Assembly (NCBI RefSeq): GCF_028618665.1
Contig: NZ_JAQITF010000013.1
Location: forward strand, 1 to 45,457
Direction of reading: 5' to 3'
DNA from: Bartonella sp. AU16XJBT
GTDB lineage: Bacteria; Pseudomonadota; Alphaproteobacteria; Rhizobiales; Rhizobiaceae
DNA: 45,457 nt
The translations under genes and the position numbers were made by a program. Shown one piece after another: positions 35,260-43,673 of this stretch (positions are counted from its first letter, which is position 1; every line of letters begins with the position of its first letter). The notes below the pieces were generated by a model. It was not told the origin of the DNA. It did not search any database and saw nothing but the letters and a program-made list of their open reading frames with translations.

Positions 35260-36139
35260 CAAATTGACATTATCTGTTATCGGCGCCGTTTTTTGTCTGG
35301 TGCTGATTATTTTTCCTTTGATGAAGAAAAAAACATTGGTTGAACATTTGGTTTTCTTGCTCGTTGTTTTGTGTCTTGTTTTTCTTTATGTTTATGGCGC
35401 TGTGAGTTATTTTCCTTATTGTGTTTTGGCGCTTTCGCTTATATTGGGGTACCGCTGGTTACTCTCTTTGGTTAAAGCGTTTAAAGGCACGAAGGCGATT
35501 ATTGGGTCAAGCGCTGGTTGTTATGTGCTTTTGATTTTTTTTCTATACGGCTTTATGCGTATGATAGGCAGTTTGATTTTTGATTTTGCTGCTTATAGTA
35601 CGCCTAATATTGTTTTTGCTGTTGGTCTATTCCCTATAAGCATGGCGATTATGCAGTTTTTTTTGCTCTCTCATTGGGTGGCAGAAGATAATGGCAATGG
35701 TGTAGAGGCAGCACTGGGCGTGGGAATAGGAATTTGGGGGGCTGCTATAGGGCTTGCACTGCTTACATCTCTACCAGAAGCTGTGAAGATCCTAAAAGGG
35801 GCCTTTAGTCTTGATAGGGACGCCTTACTTTTTTTACTTGAGACGGTAATATATTATGCGTTTATTATAGGTCTGAGTCTTTTATCAACTTTCTTAATGC
35901 TTTTGGTTTGCCTTGACAAGAAATGGCGTTTTTTTGTTCTTATCCTGCTTTTACAATGCTTGGCGGCTTGGGCGCGCTTTTCATGGCGGGCCGCTGAGCC
36001 AGAACTTCTTGCAATTGGGCATTATACAATCGCTACTATTCTTATGTTTGCTCTTATGCGGCAAATTTATGATTTTGTGCAAGACAGATTATCCATGAAG
36101 AAAAATAGCAGTTACGCTGTAGTAAATGAGGGGGCATAA
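35252..36139 (+). CDS. Membrane protein, fully degenerate paralogue
   Basis: 295 residues, about eight TM segments. It follows the same plan as its neighbours but has lost all candidate catalytic residues: AIMQFFLLSHW replaces the ExxR helix, GVGIGIWGAA replaces GIGWGLCE, and no His is found at the two later positions. It starts within the preceding stop (8-base overlap) and ends 2 bases before the next gene, so the three are translationally coupled and may form a complex. Confidence 0.6.
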   Translation: MLDKLTLSVIGAVFCLVLIIFPLMKKKTLVEHLVFLLVVLCLVFLYVYGAVSYFPYCVLALSLILGYRWLLSLVKAFKGTKAIIGSSAGCYVLLIFFLYGFMRMIGSLIFDFAAYSTPNIVFAVGLFPISMAIMQFFLLSHWVAEDNGNGVEAALGVGIGIWGAAIGLALLTSLPEAVKILKGAFSLDRDALLFLLETVIYYAFIIGLSLLSTFLMLLVCLDKKWRFFVLILLLQCLAAWARFSWRAAEPELLAIGHYTIATILMFALMRQIYDFVQDRLSMKKNSSYAVVNEGA

Positions 36140-36141
36140 TA

Positions 36142-37056
36142 ATGTTGGTTTTATTTATTACCTCGCTTCTCGCAGGCCTTATTTATGGCGCTGTCATTTA
36201 TAATTTTTTTCGCTCTACATTTAGTTGGATAAATGTGCTGTTGAGCGGCATAGTTTTTGGGGTGATTGTGCTGTTAGTATGGCGTTACTGGGAAACAGAA
36301 CATAAACTTGATGCCTTACGTTTGCTGCAAGTGCTTGGCGTTGTTTTTCTTCTATGTGTGTTTCATCATTTTCTGAAGTTCAAATTGGTTGTCGCCGGTG
36401 CTGTGGGATGGTTTGTTGCTAGCTGCATTGGTGGCGGGCTTCTTGCTTTTTGGGAGCAATCTGTAATAAAAACGCTTTATATGATGAATATTGTTGAAAC
36501 CAAGAGTCGTGCAGAGCAGGGGCTGGCGCTTGTTTTTTTATTTTTAACATTTACGGTTTTTTTTGTTGTAGCAGAAGAAGCCATGCGTCGTTTGTTAGTT
36601 ACTAAGTTTTATCGGTGCTCGCCTAGTTTTTTGTGGCGTTTGCCGCTGAATATTGGCATAGGCTGGGGTTTATGCGAATTAGTTTACAAGGCGCTCGGGC
36701 CTTTCCTTGTTTATAATGGCTGGCCTATTCGATCTAGCTTATTAGCCAGTGAATATGTAATTTTTTATTCCTGGACGCAAGCGAGTATTTTTTTGTGTGC
36801 TTTAATGAGCGTCATACTCATGCATATTTTAAACACATGCTTGGCGTATCGTAGTGTTGTTACGCGCTCTAAATTTTATGCGTGTGCGCCTTTTTTTGTC
36901 CACGCTATTGTTAACTGTTTCGGTGCAACAGTGCTGGTTACAGACAAGGTTTGGTTTAATGTTGGGGGCATCTTGTTTATTCTACTTTGTGTGATGTTGT
37001 TCGTATATTTTGAAAGCAAAAATCCTTTAATACAAAACATAAAATTGCGCGCTTAA
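36142..37056 (+). CDS. YhfC/CPBP-like intramembrane protease candidate, full motif set
   Basis: 304 residues, about eight TM segments. It carries all candidate catalytic features: EEAMR (145-149), GIGWGLCE (172-179), HILNT (228-232) and His254 in FFVHAIVN, placed in predicted TM segments. This arrangement (EExxR, G-x-G-x-G-x-x-E, two later His) recalls the Abi/CPBP, PrsW and YhfC membrane protease families. It is the last gene of the coupled three-gene operon and the only paralogue that looks catalytically complete. Likely substrate: one of the glycine-rich peptides upstream (inference). GGGGG precedes the ATG. Confidence 0.6.
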   Translation: MLVLFITSLLAGLIYGAVIYNFFRSTFSWINVLLSGIVFGVIVLLVWRYWETEHKLDALRLLQVLGVVFLLCVFHHFLKFKLVVAGAVGWFVASCIGGGLLAFWEQSVIKTLYMMNIVETKSRAEQGLALVFLFLTFTVFFVVAEEAMRRLLVTKFYRCSPSFLWRLPLNIGIGWGLCELVYKALGPFLVYNGWPIRSSLLASEYVIFYSWTQASIFLCALMSVILMHILNTCLAYRSVVTRSKFYACAPFFVHAIVNCFGATVLVTDKVWFNVGGILFILLCVMLFVYFESKNPLIQNIKLRA

Positions 37057-37356
37057 GGTGTTGTAGAGTGATGAATAACTTTGCGTACTCTAAGTATGGC
37101 TAGAGAGCCTGATACGCGCTTTCTGTTCTGCAAAAAAAATAGAGAAGGTCAGCACCGAGGTAATGCGTCCAGTACCAAGAGCGACGTCATTTTTGCACTA
37201 ATTGGGGGGAGGGTGTGCCACTGGCCACGCGCATATGGGAGTTTGCAAATATGCTATCATGTAACTTTCTAGTGTCCTCCTTTCTATTATCCTCCATGAG
37301 ATTGAAGATGGGAATCTTGAGGCGGCGATGACGCATTATTGCAAGGAGGATGCACC
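37057..37356. other. Spacer between membrane operon and small-membrane-gene cluster
   Basis: 300 bases with no convincing gene. A 63-codon frame at 37081 lacks a ribosome site and looks random. Confidence 0.5.
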
Positions 37357-37425
37357 ATGTTTAACATAATAGTCTCTTTATTCCGTGGAGTATTTACTCC
37401 TGGGTTATCAATGGAAACGTTTTAA
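37357..37425 (+). CDS. 22-residue ORF with strong ribosome site
   Basis: Starts MFNIIVSLFRGVFTPG with AAGGAGGA placed ideally before the ATG. It stops just where another frame opens into a hydrophobic stretch (TLVEYSLILTVILLSIIAV) that leads into the next gene. Either a short leader peptide, or the N-terminus of a membrane protein broken by a frameshift around the TTTT at 37420-37423. Confidence 0.4.
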   Translation: MFNIIVSLFRGVFTPGLSMETF

Positions 37426-37511
37426 CTCTGGTCGAATACTCTCTCATCTTGACTGTGATTTTATTGTCTATTATTGCTGTGAATATTAAAATTGTCCGAC
37501 GGGGGGAGCTC

Positions 37512-37913
37512 ATGATGATTACTAACATTCTGACAGTTATTGTCCTGTTTGTTAATTATTTCGCTGGATGGTCTACACTTTTACTGAACTACCCCATAGT
37601 TTTTTGCTATCTGTCACTTGCTCTGGTTTCATTGATGAGCTCGCTGGTAAAGAAATCCTTTACCATTTTTTATGCCAGTGCTGGTGTTTCTGAAGAGAAA
37701 CGCAAACATATCCTATTTTATCTCATCAATAAATATATTACATGGATTTGGGTAGTCATCTTTTTTGCCAATGGTCTTCTAGTGGCTTTTTTTTCATGCT
37801 CCCCCCAGCTTTGGTGTGTCACTATGGGTTTAATTTGTGCTGGTATTCTTTTTTCTAAATATCTTCCTAACATCATGCAATATTTTTATCGCATCAAACA
37901 TCATGGAGCATAA
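37512..37913 (+). CDS. Small membrane protein, unknown
   Basis: 133 residues, three to four TM segments, with a charged loop (SAGVSEEKRKHILFYLINKY). No family recognised. The start at 37512 follows GGGGGGAG; the frame is open further upstream to 37425 and may once have been joined to the 22-residue ORF. It ends 1 base before the next gene, so they are co-translated. Confidence 0.55.
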   Translation: MMITNILTVIVLFVNYFAGWSTLLLNYPIVFCYLSLALVSLMSSLVKKSFTIFYASAGVSEEKRKHILFYLINKYITWIWVVIFFANGLLVAFFSCSPQLWCVTMGLICAGILFSKYLPNIMQYFYRIKHHGA

Positions 37914-37914
37914 T

Positions 37915-38418
37915 ATGTCATTGTTTAACATTCTGACCGGCCCCCCTTTATGGGTCTGGATTTTACTTATTTTTCTCATCGCGAGGGGAATAATCGCATT
38001 GAAAGATAGGGAAATGAAGGTTTATCGCCTTTTTCTCTTGCCGTTAGTCTTTCTTTTTTTGGGCGCAAGCGATGTGATTAACCAGCTGGCCTTCCCGCGT
38101 TGGGGAGCAATCGCAATGTTGGGAGGACTGATGATCGGCGTTGGCGTTGGCTGGTTGCTCTGGCGTGCTACTGCGCGTTTAAAAATCAAAGAGGGAACGG
38201 ATTTCATTATTCGGCCTGGTACGCCGTTGACGCTGATATTTATTCTTATCACTTTTGTCATCAAATTCACATTGATTGTTTTTCTCAATGTTAAACCTGA
38301 TTTGAAATATACATTTGATTTTAACCTTCTTTTTGGTCTTTTAAGTGGGTTCACTGATGGTGTGTTTTGGGGCGGCACATTAAATTTATATATAGCATTT
38401 CGAAAGAATCCAAATTAA
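37915..38418 (+). CDS. DUF6622-like membrane protein
   Basis: 167 residues, five or so TM segments. The start (GPPLWVWILLIFLIARG) and the later RPGTPLTLIF segment recall the DUF6622 family of small membrane proteins of unknown function; the call is from memory and tentative. Start at the ATG at 37915 follows GGAG. Directly coupled to the preceding gene; a hairpin 67 bases downstream probably ends the transcript. Confidence 0.5.
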   Translation: MSLFNILTGPPLWVWILLIFLIARGIIALKDREMKVYRLFLLPLVFLFLGASDVINQLAFPRWGAIAMLGGLMIGVGVGWLLWRATARLKIKEGTDFIIRPGTPLTLIFILITFVIKFTLIVFLNVKPDLKYTFDFNLLFGLLSGFTDGVFWGGTLNLYIAFRKNPN

Positions 38419-38484
38419 TCCCTATACCATTAGCTGTGGGTGCTTCCCATTAGAACTATCTCAATAGAAGCTTATTCTTAACAA

Positions 38485-38510
38485 CAACGCTGCATACAAA
38501 TGCAGCGTTG
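38485..38510 (+). terminator. Perfect 11-bp hairpin after DUF6622-like gene
   Basis: CAACGCTGCAT pairs perfectly with ATGCAGCGTTG around a four-base loop (ACAA). There is only a weak T tract after it, but the position and stability fit a terminator. Confidence 0.6.
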
Positions 38511-39717
38511 CCTCATAGTTTCAGATTTTTTTGTCCCAACGCGTGAATGGGTGAGGGAAGTGATATATCTGACTATGCCCCCCTTGGGGGAAGAGCGAGC
38601 CTAAAGGTTTAGAATGCTATGAGTTTGAGCTAGTTGGACTTTGAGCAGATGGTTTATCGCTGATAGTAAATCATTTTGTTTTACGATTCAAAAAGAGGAG
38701 AGTGATGGTCTCATTGGCGTAGGTGGGCAAGAAAACTCTTAGCTTGGCAATGCGTCAACAATTTGTAGAACATGTTGTGGACCCCATACGCAAAGCGGTT
38801 GCTATGATGGCATGATGCTTTTGTCAAGCATTATGATATGGTAGGAACCGGTGTTTAAGGGTGCAACTGCGGTCACACTGTACGACCCAGTAGCATTACG
38901 TCTGAGTGTTTAGGAGCGGCAGGCTCCGTACAGGAAATACGCGTACAATATGTGAAGCACGCTTGCGGGAATCAGTGTGCCATTATTGCGTTGTGCACGC
39001 AACCCTCTAGCAGTACTTCATTGGTAAGGCTGTTTTTTGAAGCTGGTTGTAATTATCTGTGTGTTTTTAAAGAGAACGTTAGCACCGATGTGTCGCGTGA
39101 GTACCATTTTCCTTTGTACAACTATTTTCATTTTTCTTGCTTTTTTCCTTAAAAAACTGCGATTATTGGTTTTTGGGGGGCACACGAACGATAACAGAGT
39201 AAAGACTTTTCTCTTGTGTTTTTCCTTTTTTTGTTCAAAAAAGCCAAAGCGTCTTAATGAGCAGAGATCTTGTCTAAAAAGGTATTTTTTAGATTTATTA
39301 CTTTATTTTCAATGGAATAGAGAATTTCTGCTTTTGAGTGTGCAAGTGCACCTTATGATGAGACATAAGATGCGAACCCGTAAACTTGGGCGCGCAGTAG
39401 GCTTATAGTAACAACAAGCTTAGGCATATAGCTGGCAGACACCGTCATTATTGAGTTTTTTTTCTAGATTGTGTTTGGTTATGCCACATGTGAAGCAATT
39501 TTAAATTTACCCGTGGTGATACGTCGTCAAATTGGAGATTCAGCTCTTCGATTTGTCAGAAATATGTCAATGCCAAAAGATAGACATTTTGGGATGGACT
39601 TGTGCCAATTGATCAGCTTGCTGATAATATTTGTAAGTGCCATAATAGCACACAAAAATAAATAGAAAATCGCCGTCTTTAATTATGCGAAACAGCACGC
39701 CAACTTAGAGGGGGAAA
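38511..39717. other. 1.2-kb degenerate island segment
   Basis: No intact gene. A short frame (GTG at about 38727, ending with KAVAMMA) has a coding look and may be a phage-gene tail. From 39078 (GTTAGCACCGATGT) onward the DNA resembles, in broken form, the segment starting at 44900. A 64-codon frame at 39471 has a C-terminal TM but no ribosome site and is not trusted. Confidence 0.5.
39078..39110. repeat. Internal degenerate copy of island-end repeat
   Basis: GTTAGCACCGATGT followed 9 bases later by GTACCATTTT. The same pair, GTTAGCACCGATGT then GTACAATTT, is at 44900-44932, and GTACCATTT begins the repeat at tRNA-His. It suggests that the island consists of two elements joined at this point. 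Confidence 0.5.
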
Positions 39718-39947
39718 ATTATTGCTCTTGCAATTCACGAGCTTGTTTTAAAGAGACATTTCTCAAAGAGCACCCAAACTCATTTCACAGCGCCGACCAT
39801 GAAGGGTATAACGATAAAGCCCCCATGAAATAATGTAGCACCACCATCTTTACGCTTATGAAGTAGCAAGCCAGCACCATCATTATATTTGCCAGCTCGT
39901 GGGTGTTGCGACAGCTCTTGGCACTTGAGAGCGTTCATAAGAGCCAT
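39718..39947 (-). pseudogene. Decayed tyrosine integrase, N-terminal arm-binding domain
   Basis: Reading the minus strand from the ATG at 39947 (GGAC before it), the first frame gives a DUF4102-like integrase start: MALMNALKCQELS, then AGKYNDGAGLLLHKRKDGGA, the usual 'kyaDGaGLwlhkrkdGga' lead. After that the family pattern continues only in shifted frames (RRCEMSLGAL, then KQARELQEQ), with stops between. The catalytic domain is absent. It is the remnant of the recombinase of an island or phage using the tRNA site. Confidence 0.75.
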
Positions 39948-40689
39948 TTTTAGTCCTTTCTTGTATAAATTTTACCCACACACCAGCCCCGCTTATGACG
40001 TGCAAGCAAGTGATGTTGATTGATTCAAGATAAGTAGATTTGAAATGAAGAAAATCTTACGATATTCGGGGTTCTAATTCAATATGAATAACGATAGATT
40101 GTCATTATAAATCAATATGTTACCCTTAAAAAAGTAAGGCAAAAAAAGCAAAATGTCAAAATGTGGCAATGCGAATTGATTGAGCTGACTTGCATAAGCG
40201 AAAAGAAATCAAATAAGCACAAGAAACTCTAAAAAATAAAGAGAACAGCTTATCCGACACTTTGCATGAAAGTAAATTGGCAGAGGACACAGAAATAAAT
40301 AGGATAAAAGGAATTGTGATGTACAAAAGAAATATTCATAGACATATTTTATACTAAGCGTAACGGAGAAGCGTAAAGATGAGTATAAGAGTGGACGACG
40401 AATTAACTGGAGTATAAGGGGGTATTGCTAGGGCGGCGTTTTTGGTTAAGAATTAGGTTTCGTATGCTATAAGCTCTCTGCATCCTTCATATTATAGGCG
40501 TTGAGATTATCGTCCAATGCAGCGTGAAGGAGCTGTTTTGTCTTTAGCGCTTGTTTAGCTGCTTCTATAGTGCTCCTTAGCTCTATCAGCCATTATGGTG
40601 ATAATTTCCTCGTCCAAAGAACAGATCAATCGATTGCGTAATAGGGTATGTGTGCCTTTTTTGACCGTGTCTTTTTGAAAAAGCAGCTG
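39948..40689. other. Spacer with degraded copy of mod leader
   Basis: 742 bases without an intact gene. The segment 40331-40418 matches the region just upstream of mod (45305-45391), including a 12-codon frame (MSIRVDDELTGV at 40379) that corresponds to the first residues of Mod and then stops. On the minus strand around 40470-40600 a fragment ending AALDDNLNAYNMKDAESL has a coding look; its family is not recognised. Confidence 0.5.
40331..40418 (+). repeat. Degraded copy of the mod leader
   Basis: Resembles 45305-45391: shared TTCATGGACAT-like start, TAAGCGTAACGG/TAAACGTCACGG core and a start codon followed by similar codons. The copy here ends in a stop after 12 codons. Confidence 0.55.
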
Positions 40690-41910
40690 TCATCTCGTGG
40701 CAGGGTTGGGGGTGTCTATATGATCAGCCTGCCAAAGAAATGGAAGCGTTATCGCGATAGCCACCAATAGTAGTCCAGCGATAAAGGCGGCAGCAAACTG
40801 CAATGATATAAAAGAACCAAGGACGCCGACCAAAAAGCTTCCGACCGGCATTCCAGCATAGCCGATCACCCGAAAAGCAGAATTAGCTCGCCCGAGAAGT
40901 TGCTTTGGTGTGAGGCGCTGCCTGAAGGCAGTAACACCAATAAACCATAAGCTTGCTCCAACACCAGCGATAAAGGTGACGCCCCATACGACGACAGCAC
41001 TTTTTGAAAAGGCTGGAATCAGCAGCAAGACAACCGTTCCTAAACCGTCAATGAGAACAGCTAGGCGCACCGGTGCATAGCGTATACGCGGCACAAATAG
41101 GGCACCTGCCATTGTACCAAGCGCGTAGGCTGCAAACATCACGCCATATTGGCTGCTATGTAGGCCCAGATACCGACCGTCGGTAACGAAGAAGATGAAC
41201 GAGGTTAGGAATGCTCCAAATACTACCGATAGAAAGAATGTGAGTAATGTAAGGGAGGTAAGATGCCGATTTGAAAAAATGAAACGAAAGCCGGCAATGA
41301 TATAACGGAAAGTGATGTTTTCTTTATCAAGTGTTGGCGATGTTGGAACAGCATGGCGAGCGGTAAAAATCAATGTGATAAAAAGCACGATTAACAGGCC
41401 GAGAAATAGCAGTGTGCTATGCGCTAAAATGCTGCTTGTTATGACAGGGGCAAGAAAATAGGAGACACCGAAATCTAAAAACAAGACAATTGAGTAGAAG
41501 GTCATCAATCGCTCTCCCTCCATGATAAGTGGTGGAATCGTCATTATATAAGCTTCGGCAGAAACGACGATGAATCCAGCAATGGTTGCATAGAAGAAAA
41601 TTTGTTCGGCTGGAGCAATCTGTATCATAAGCAGTACGAACAGTACAATATGCAGTAGCATGAAGATGAGGAAAGCCGAGGTGGCAAGTTTTATTTTGTC
41701 GCAGCGATCAAGTAAAGCGCCTGCAAGGATACCGAAAATTGGCCACGCTAATGAGAAGAGACCTTGCGCCCAACTTACTCCGACTACGCCATATCCAGAT
41801 TGTCTTGCTAATAGCGGGATGGCAGTGCGCAAAGCACCGCTGAGTAAGGCGAGCAGACTAACGGTTAGGCAAAAATAGCGTATGTTCTTGTTGGCAAAAA
41901 GCGTGAACAT
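40690..41910 (-). CDS. MFS transporter, probable exporter
   Basis: 406 residues from the ATG at 41910, preferred because AAGGAGAAAAG lies just before it; the frame is open to 41955. Twelve hydrophobic segments in two bundles and the loop-2/3 pattern GALLDRCDK fit the major facilitator superfamily. It resembles MFS proteins of the enterobactin-exporter (EntS-like) type in size and layout, but the substrate cannot be read. It follows the radical SAM gene by 10 bases and is surely co-transcribed. Confidence 0.85.
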   Translation of the reverse strand: MFTLFANKNIRYFCLTVSLLALLSGALRTAIPLLARQSGYGVVGVSWAQGLFSLAWPIFGILAGALLDRCDKIKLATSAFLIFMLLHIVLFVLLMIQIAPAEQIFFYATIAGFIVVSAEAYIMTIPPLIMEGERLMTFYSIVLFLDFGVSYFLAPVITSSILAHSTLLFLGLLIVLFITLIFTARHAVPTSPTLDKENITFRYIIAGFRFIFSNRHLTSLTLLTFFLSVVFGAFLTSFIFFVTDGRYLGLHSSQYGVMFAAYALGTMAGALFVPRIRYAPVRLAVLIDGLGTVVLLLIPAFSKSAVVVWGVTFIAGVGASLWFIGVTAFRQRLTPKQLLGRANSAFRVIGYAGMPVGSFLVGVLGSFISLQFAAAFIAGLLLVAIAITLPFLWQADHIDTPNPATR

Positions 41911-41920
41911 TCTTTTCTCC

Positions 41921-43255
41921 TTAAGATGCCACACAGGTTTCCGCTGGTCCATCAAGTACGGCGGTTGTATTCAGCATGTTTGCGACATAGCCGTCCAAGA
42001 TATTCCTATCTGCCTGAGGTAGAAGAAAATACATAAGGTTGGAATACCATTGCCAACCACGCTGAGTCAGCTGGAGATCGTTATCACTTTCTGCGATGAG
42101 ACCTGCACCTATGAGCTGTTGTAGGTTATTGTATACGAAAGAGGGGAGTGCGGTCCAGTCAATTCTTTCTTTTTTGGCATAACCGTTATAAGGTAGCCGC
42201 ATACACAAAGCCTTGGAGGCTTGTTGCTCCGCTGATACCCAATTGTAGTATACTTTGGATTTGCCTTTAAGTTGTATGTCGGTAATGTATTCGCTTCGAC
42301 TAGGATTGGCTCGTGTGACGAGTGAGCCGAGAATCGACTGTGCTGACGCCCCAAAGCCAACCACATAATCATCATGATAACCATGCAAATATTTGTGATA
42401 GCGGAAATAATTAGCTGAACTCGTTTTAGCGAGCGTTAGAGGAGTGTTATTGGCAATTTTGATATAGGAATGCCCATTACACGGCGCATAGCCGCAGCTG
42501 CGCATAACGATGTCGCTAAATAAGCGAAGCATCTGTCGATGCTGTAGACTGGATGGCTTTAGCCCTTTTTGTGCGTAAGATTTATGCAGTTGCGACGTGA
42601 TAGCCAGATTGTTGATTGCATAGAGGTTGATGGTTTCAGGATGAAGCTGGCTTGCTTGCTTCAAATCGTATAATAGTTCTTCGGCTTGCTGGCTGTGCAT
42701 GCCATATAGTAGGTCGAAACCGACATGTCCAATTATCTCTTGTGACCAGTTCACGGTATTTTTGATTTGTTCACGTGTTGAGGTGAGGTTAAACAATGAT
42801 CGGAAACGCTCAATGAAACTCTGTACACCGAAGCTTATCCGGTTAACGCCGATCTCACGGGCAGCATAAAGTTTATCACGTGTGACGCTCTTCGGTTCGC
42901 TTTCCAGTGTAAACTCGGCTAAGGAAGAGAGCTCAAATTCGGCATGCAATACTTTTCCGATGTGGCGGATATTGTCTGCAGACAAGAGCGACGGTGTGCC
43001 ACCCCCTATATAGATGCTGCGGATGGGACCTTTAAGCGAGCGAATGAAGTTTCCTTTGTTTCTGATTTCTGTGGTAAGCGCTGACATATAAGATTCGATT
43101 TGCTTAATGTACTTGTAGGCCCCTTTCTGAAAGGGACAGAAGGAACAGATGGTTTCACAAAAGGGAATATGCAAATAAAGAGAAACTGTATGCGCTTGTG
43201 GAATCTGCTGACTCTGCGTTAGCTTATTAAAGTCTAGGTAAATTGTAAAATTCAT
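41921..43255 (-). CDS. HemN/HemW-like radical SAM protein
   Basis: 444 residues. The iron-sulfur cluster motif CxxxCxxC is C33-C37-C40 (PFCETICSFCPF), followed by YIGGGTPSLL (AdoMet binding) and the HemN-type segments ITRISFGVQSF-like NRISFGVQSFIERF and DLLYGMHSQ. The C-terminal part matches the HemN_C layout (LPYNGYAKKERIDW). Relatives are coproporphyrinogen dehydrogenases, haem chaperones or haem-degrading HutW/ChuW enzymes; which applies is not clear. Its MFS partner suggests a small-molecule pathway rather than housekeeping haem synthesis. Confidence 0.82.
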   Translation of the reverse strand: MNFTIYLDFNKLTQSQQIPQAHTVSLYLHIPFCETICSFCPFQKGAYKYIKQIESYMSALTTEIRNKGNFIRSLKGPIRSIYIGGGTPSLLSADNIRHIGKVLHAEFELSSLAEFTLESEPKSVTRDKLYAAREIGVNRISFGVQSFIERFRSLFNLTSTREQIKNTVNWSQEIIGHVGFDLLYGMHSQQAEELLYDLKQASQLHPETINLYAINNLAITSQLHKSYAQKGLKPSSLQHRQMLRLFSDIVMRSCGYAPCNGHSYIKIANNTPLTLAKTSSANYFRYHKYLHGYHDDYVVGFGASAQSILGSLVTRANPSRSEYITDIQLKGKSKVYYNWVSAEQQASKALCMRLPYNGYAKKERIDWTALPSFVYNNLQQLIGAGLIAESDNDLQLTQRGWQWYSNLMYFLLPQADRNILDGYVANMLNTTAVLDGPAETCVAS

Positions 43256-43673
43256 TTGAAATAGTGCGAAATAGCGGATACGTGAAGTTGTAAATCGGCT
43301 TGAGTTGATCGAACTTCACAAAAGGATGATTTACGAGTTGCATAGCTTACCTTCCCCAATTTCTTAACGCGCAATATATTATCGACGGGCGACTAGTGAT
43401 CCAATTGCCCGGCTGTATTACCAAAGATTTTCACGGAACATAATAAATCCTCCTTTTGTAGAAGTTATATGTATTATACATATAACTTGTTATATAAACG
43501 GGCTAGTTTGTTTAAGAGGCAATGTAAAGATAAAAAAATGTCTATTTATAAAAGAACTTTCTCTTGCAGTCTTATGGCCTGATATTTTAATTGGTATCTT
43601 GTTTTACGTGGTCGGGCTATGAATGCCTAGAGCGAGAAAAAGCAGGGTATTTTAATGGACGTGCGGGGCATCA
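43256..43673. other. Divergent spacer with palindromic operator
   Basis: 418 bases between the radical SAM gene and the decarboxylase pseudogene. Contains the 27-bp palindrome at 43462-43488. The right part (from about 43,560) may hold the lost N-terminal coding part of the decarboxylase, too decayed to read. Confidence 0.5.
43462..43488. promoter_or_regulatory. Perfect 27-bp palindrome, probable operator
   Basis: AAGTTATATGTA and TACATATAACTT are exact inverted arms around TTA. It lies between divergent genes and overlaps TATATAA-like promoter sequence, so it is a likely operator controlling the radical SAM/MFS operon and once the decarboxylase. The regulator is unknown; the sequence does not match the Irr or RirA box patterns I know. 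Confidence 0.6.

Noticed and set aside
37081..37272. 63-residue ORF between membrane operons
   Set aside because: Starts with TTG, lacks a ribosome site and has no protein-like pattern.
38022..38378. 118-residue minus-strand ORF
   Set aside because: Antisense to the DUF6622-like gene, highly basic with no ribosome site.
39037..39408. 123-residue ORF in the degenerate island segment
   Set aside because: Starts without a ribosome site and crosses the repeat at 39078-39110, which is non-coding in its other copy; likely chance.
39471..39665. 64-residue ORF with C-terminal TM
   Set aside because: No ribosome site, no family, in a decayed segment; kept only as a remark.
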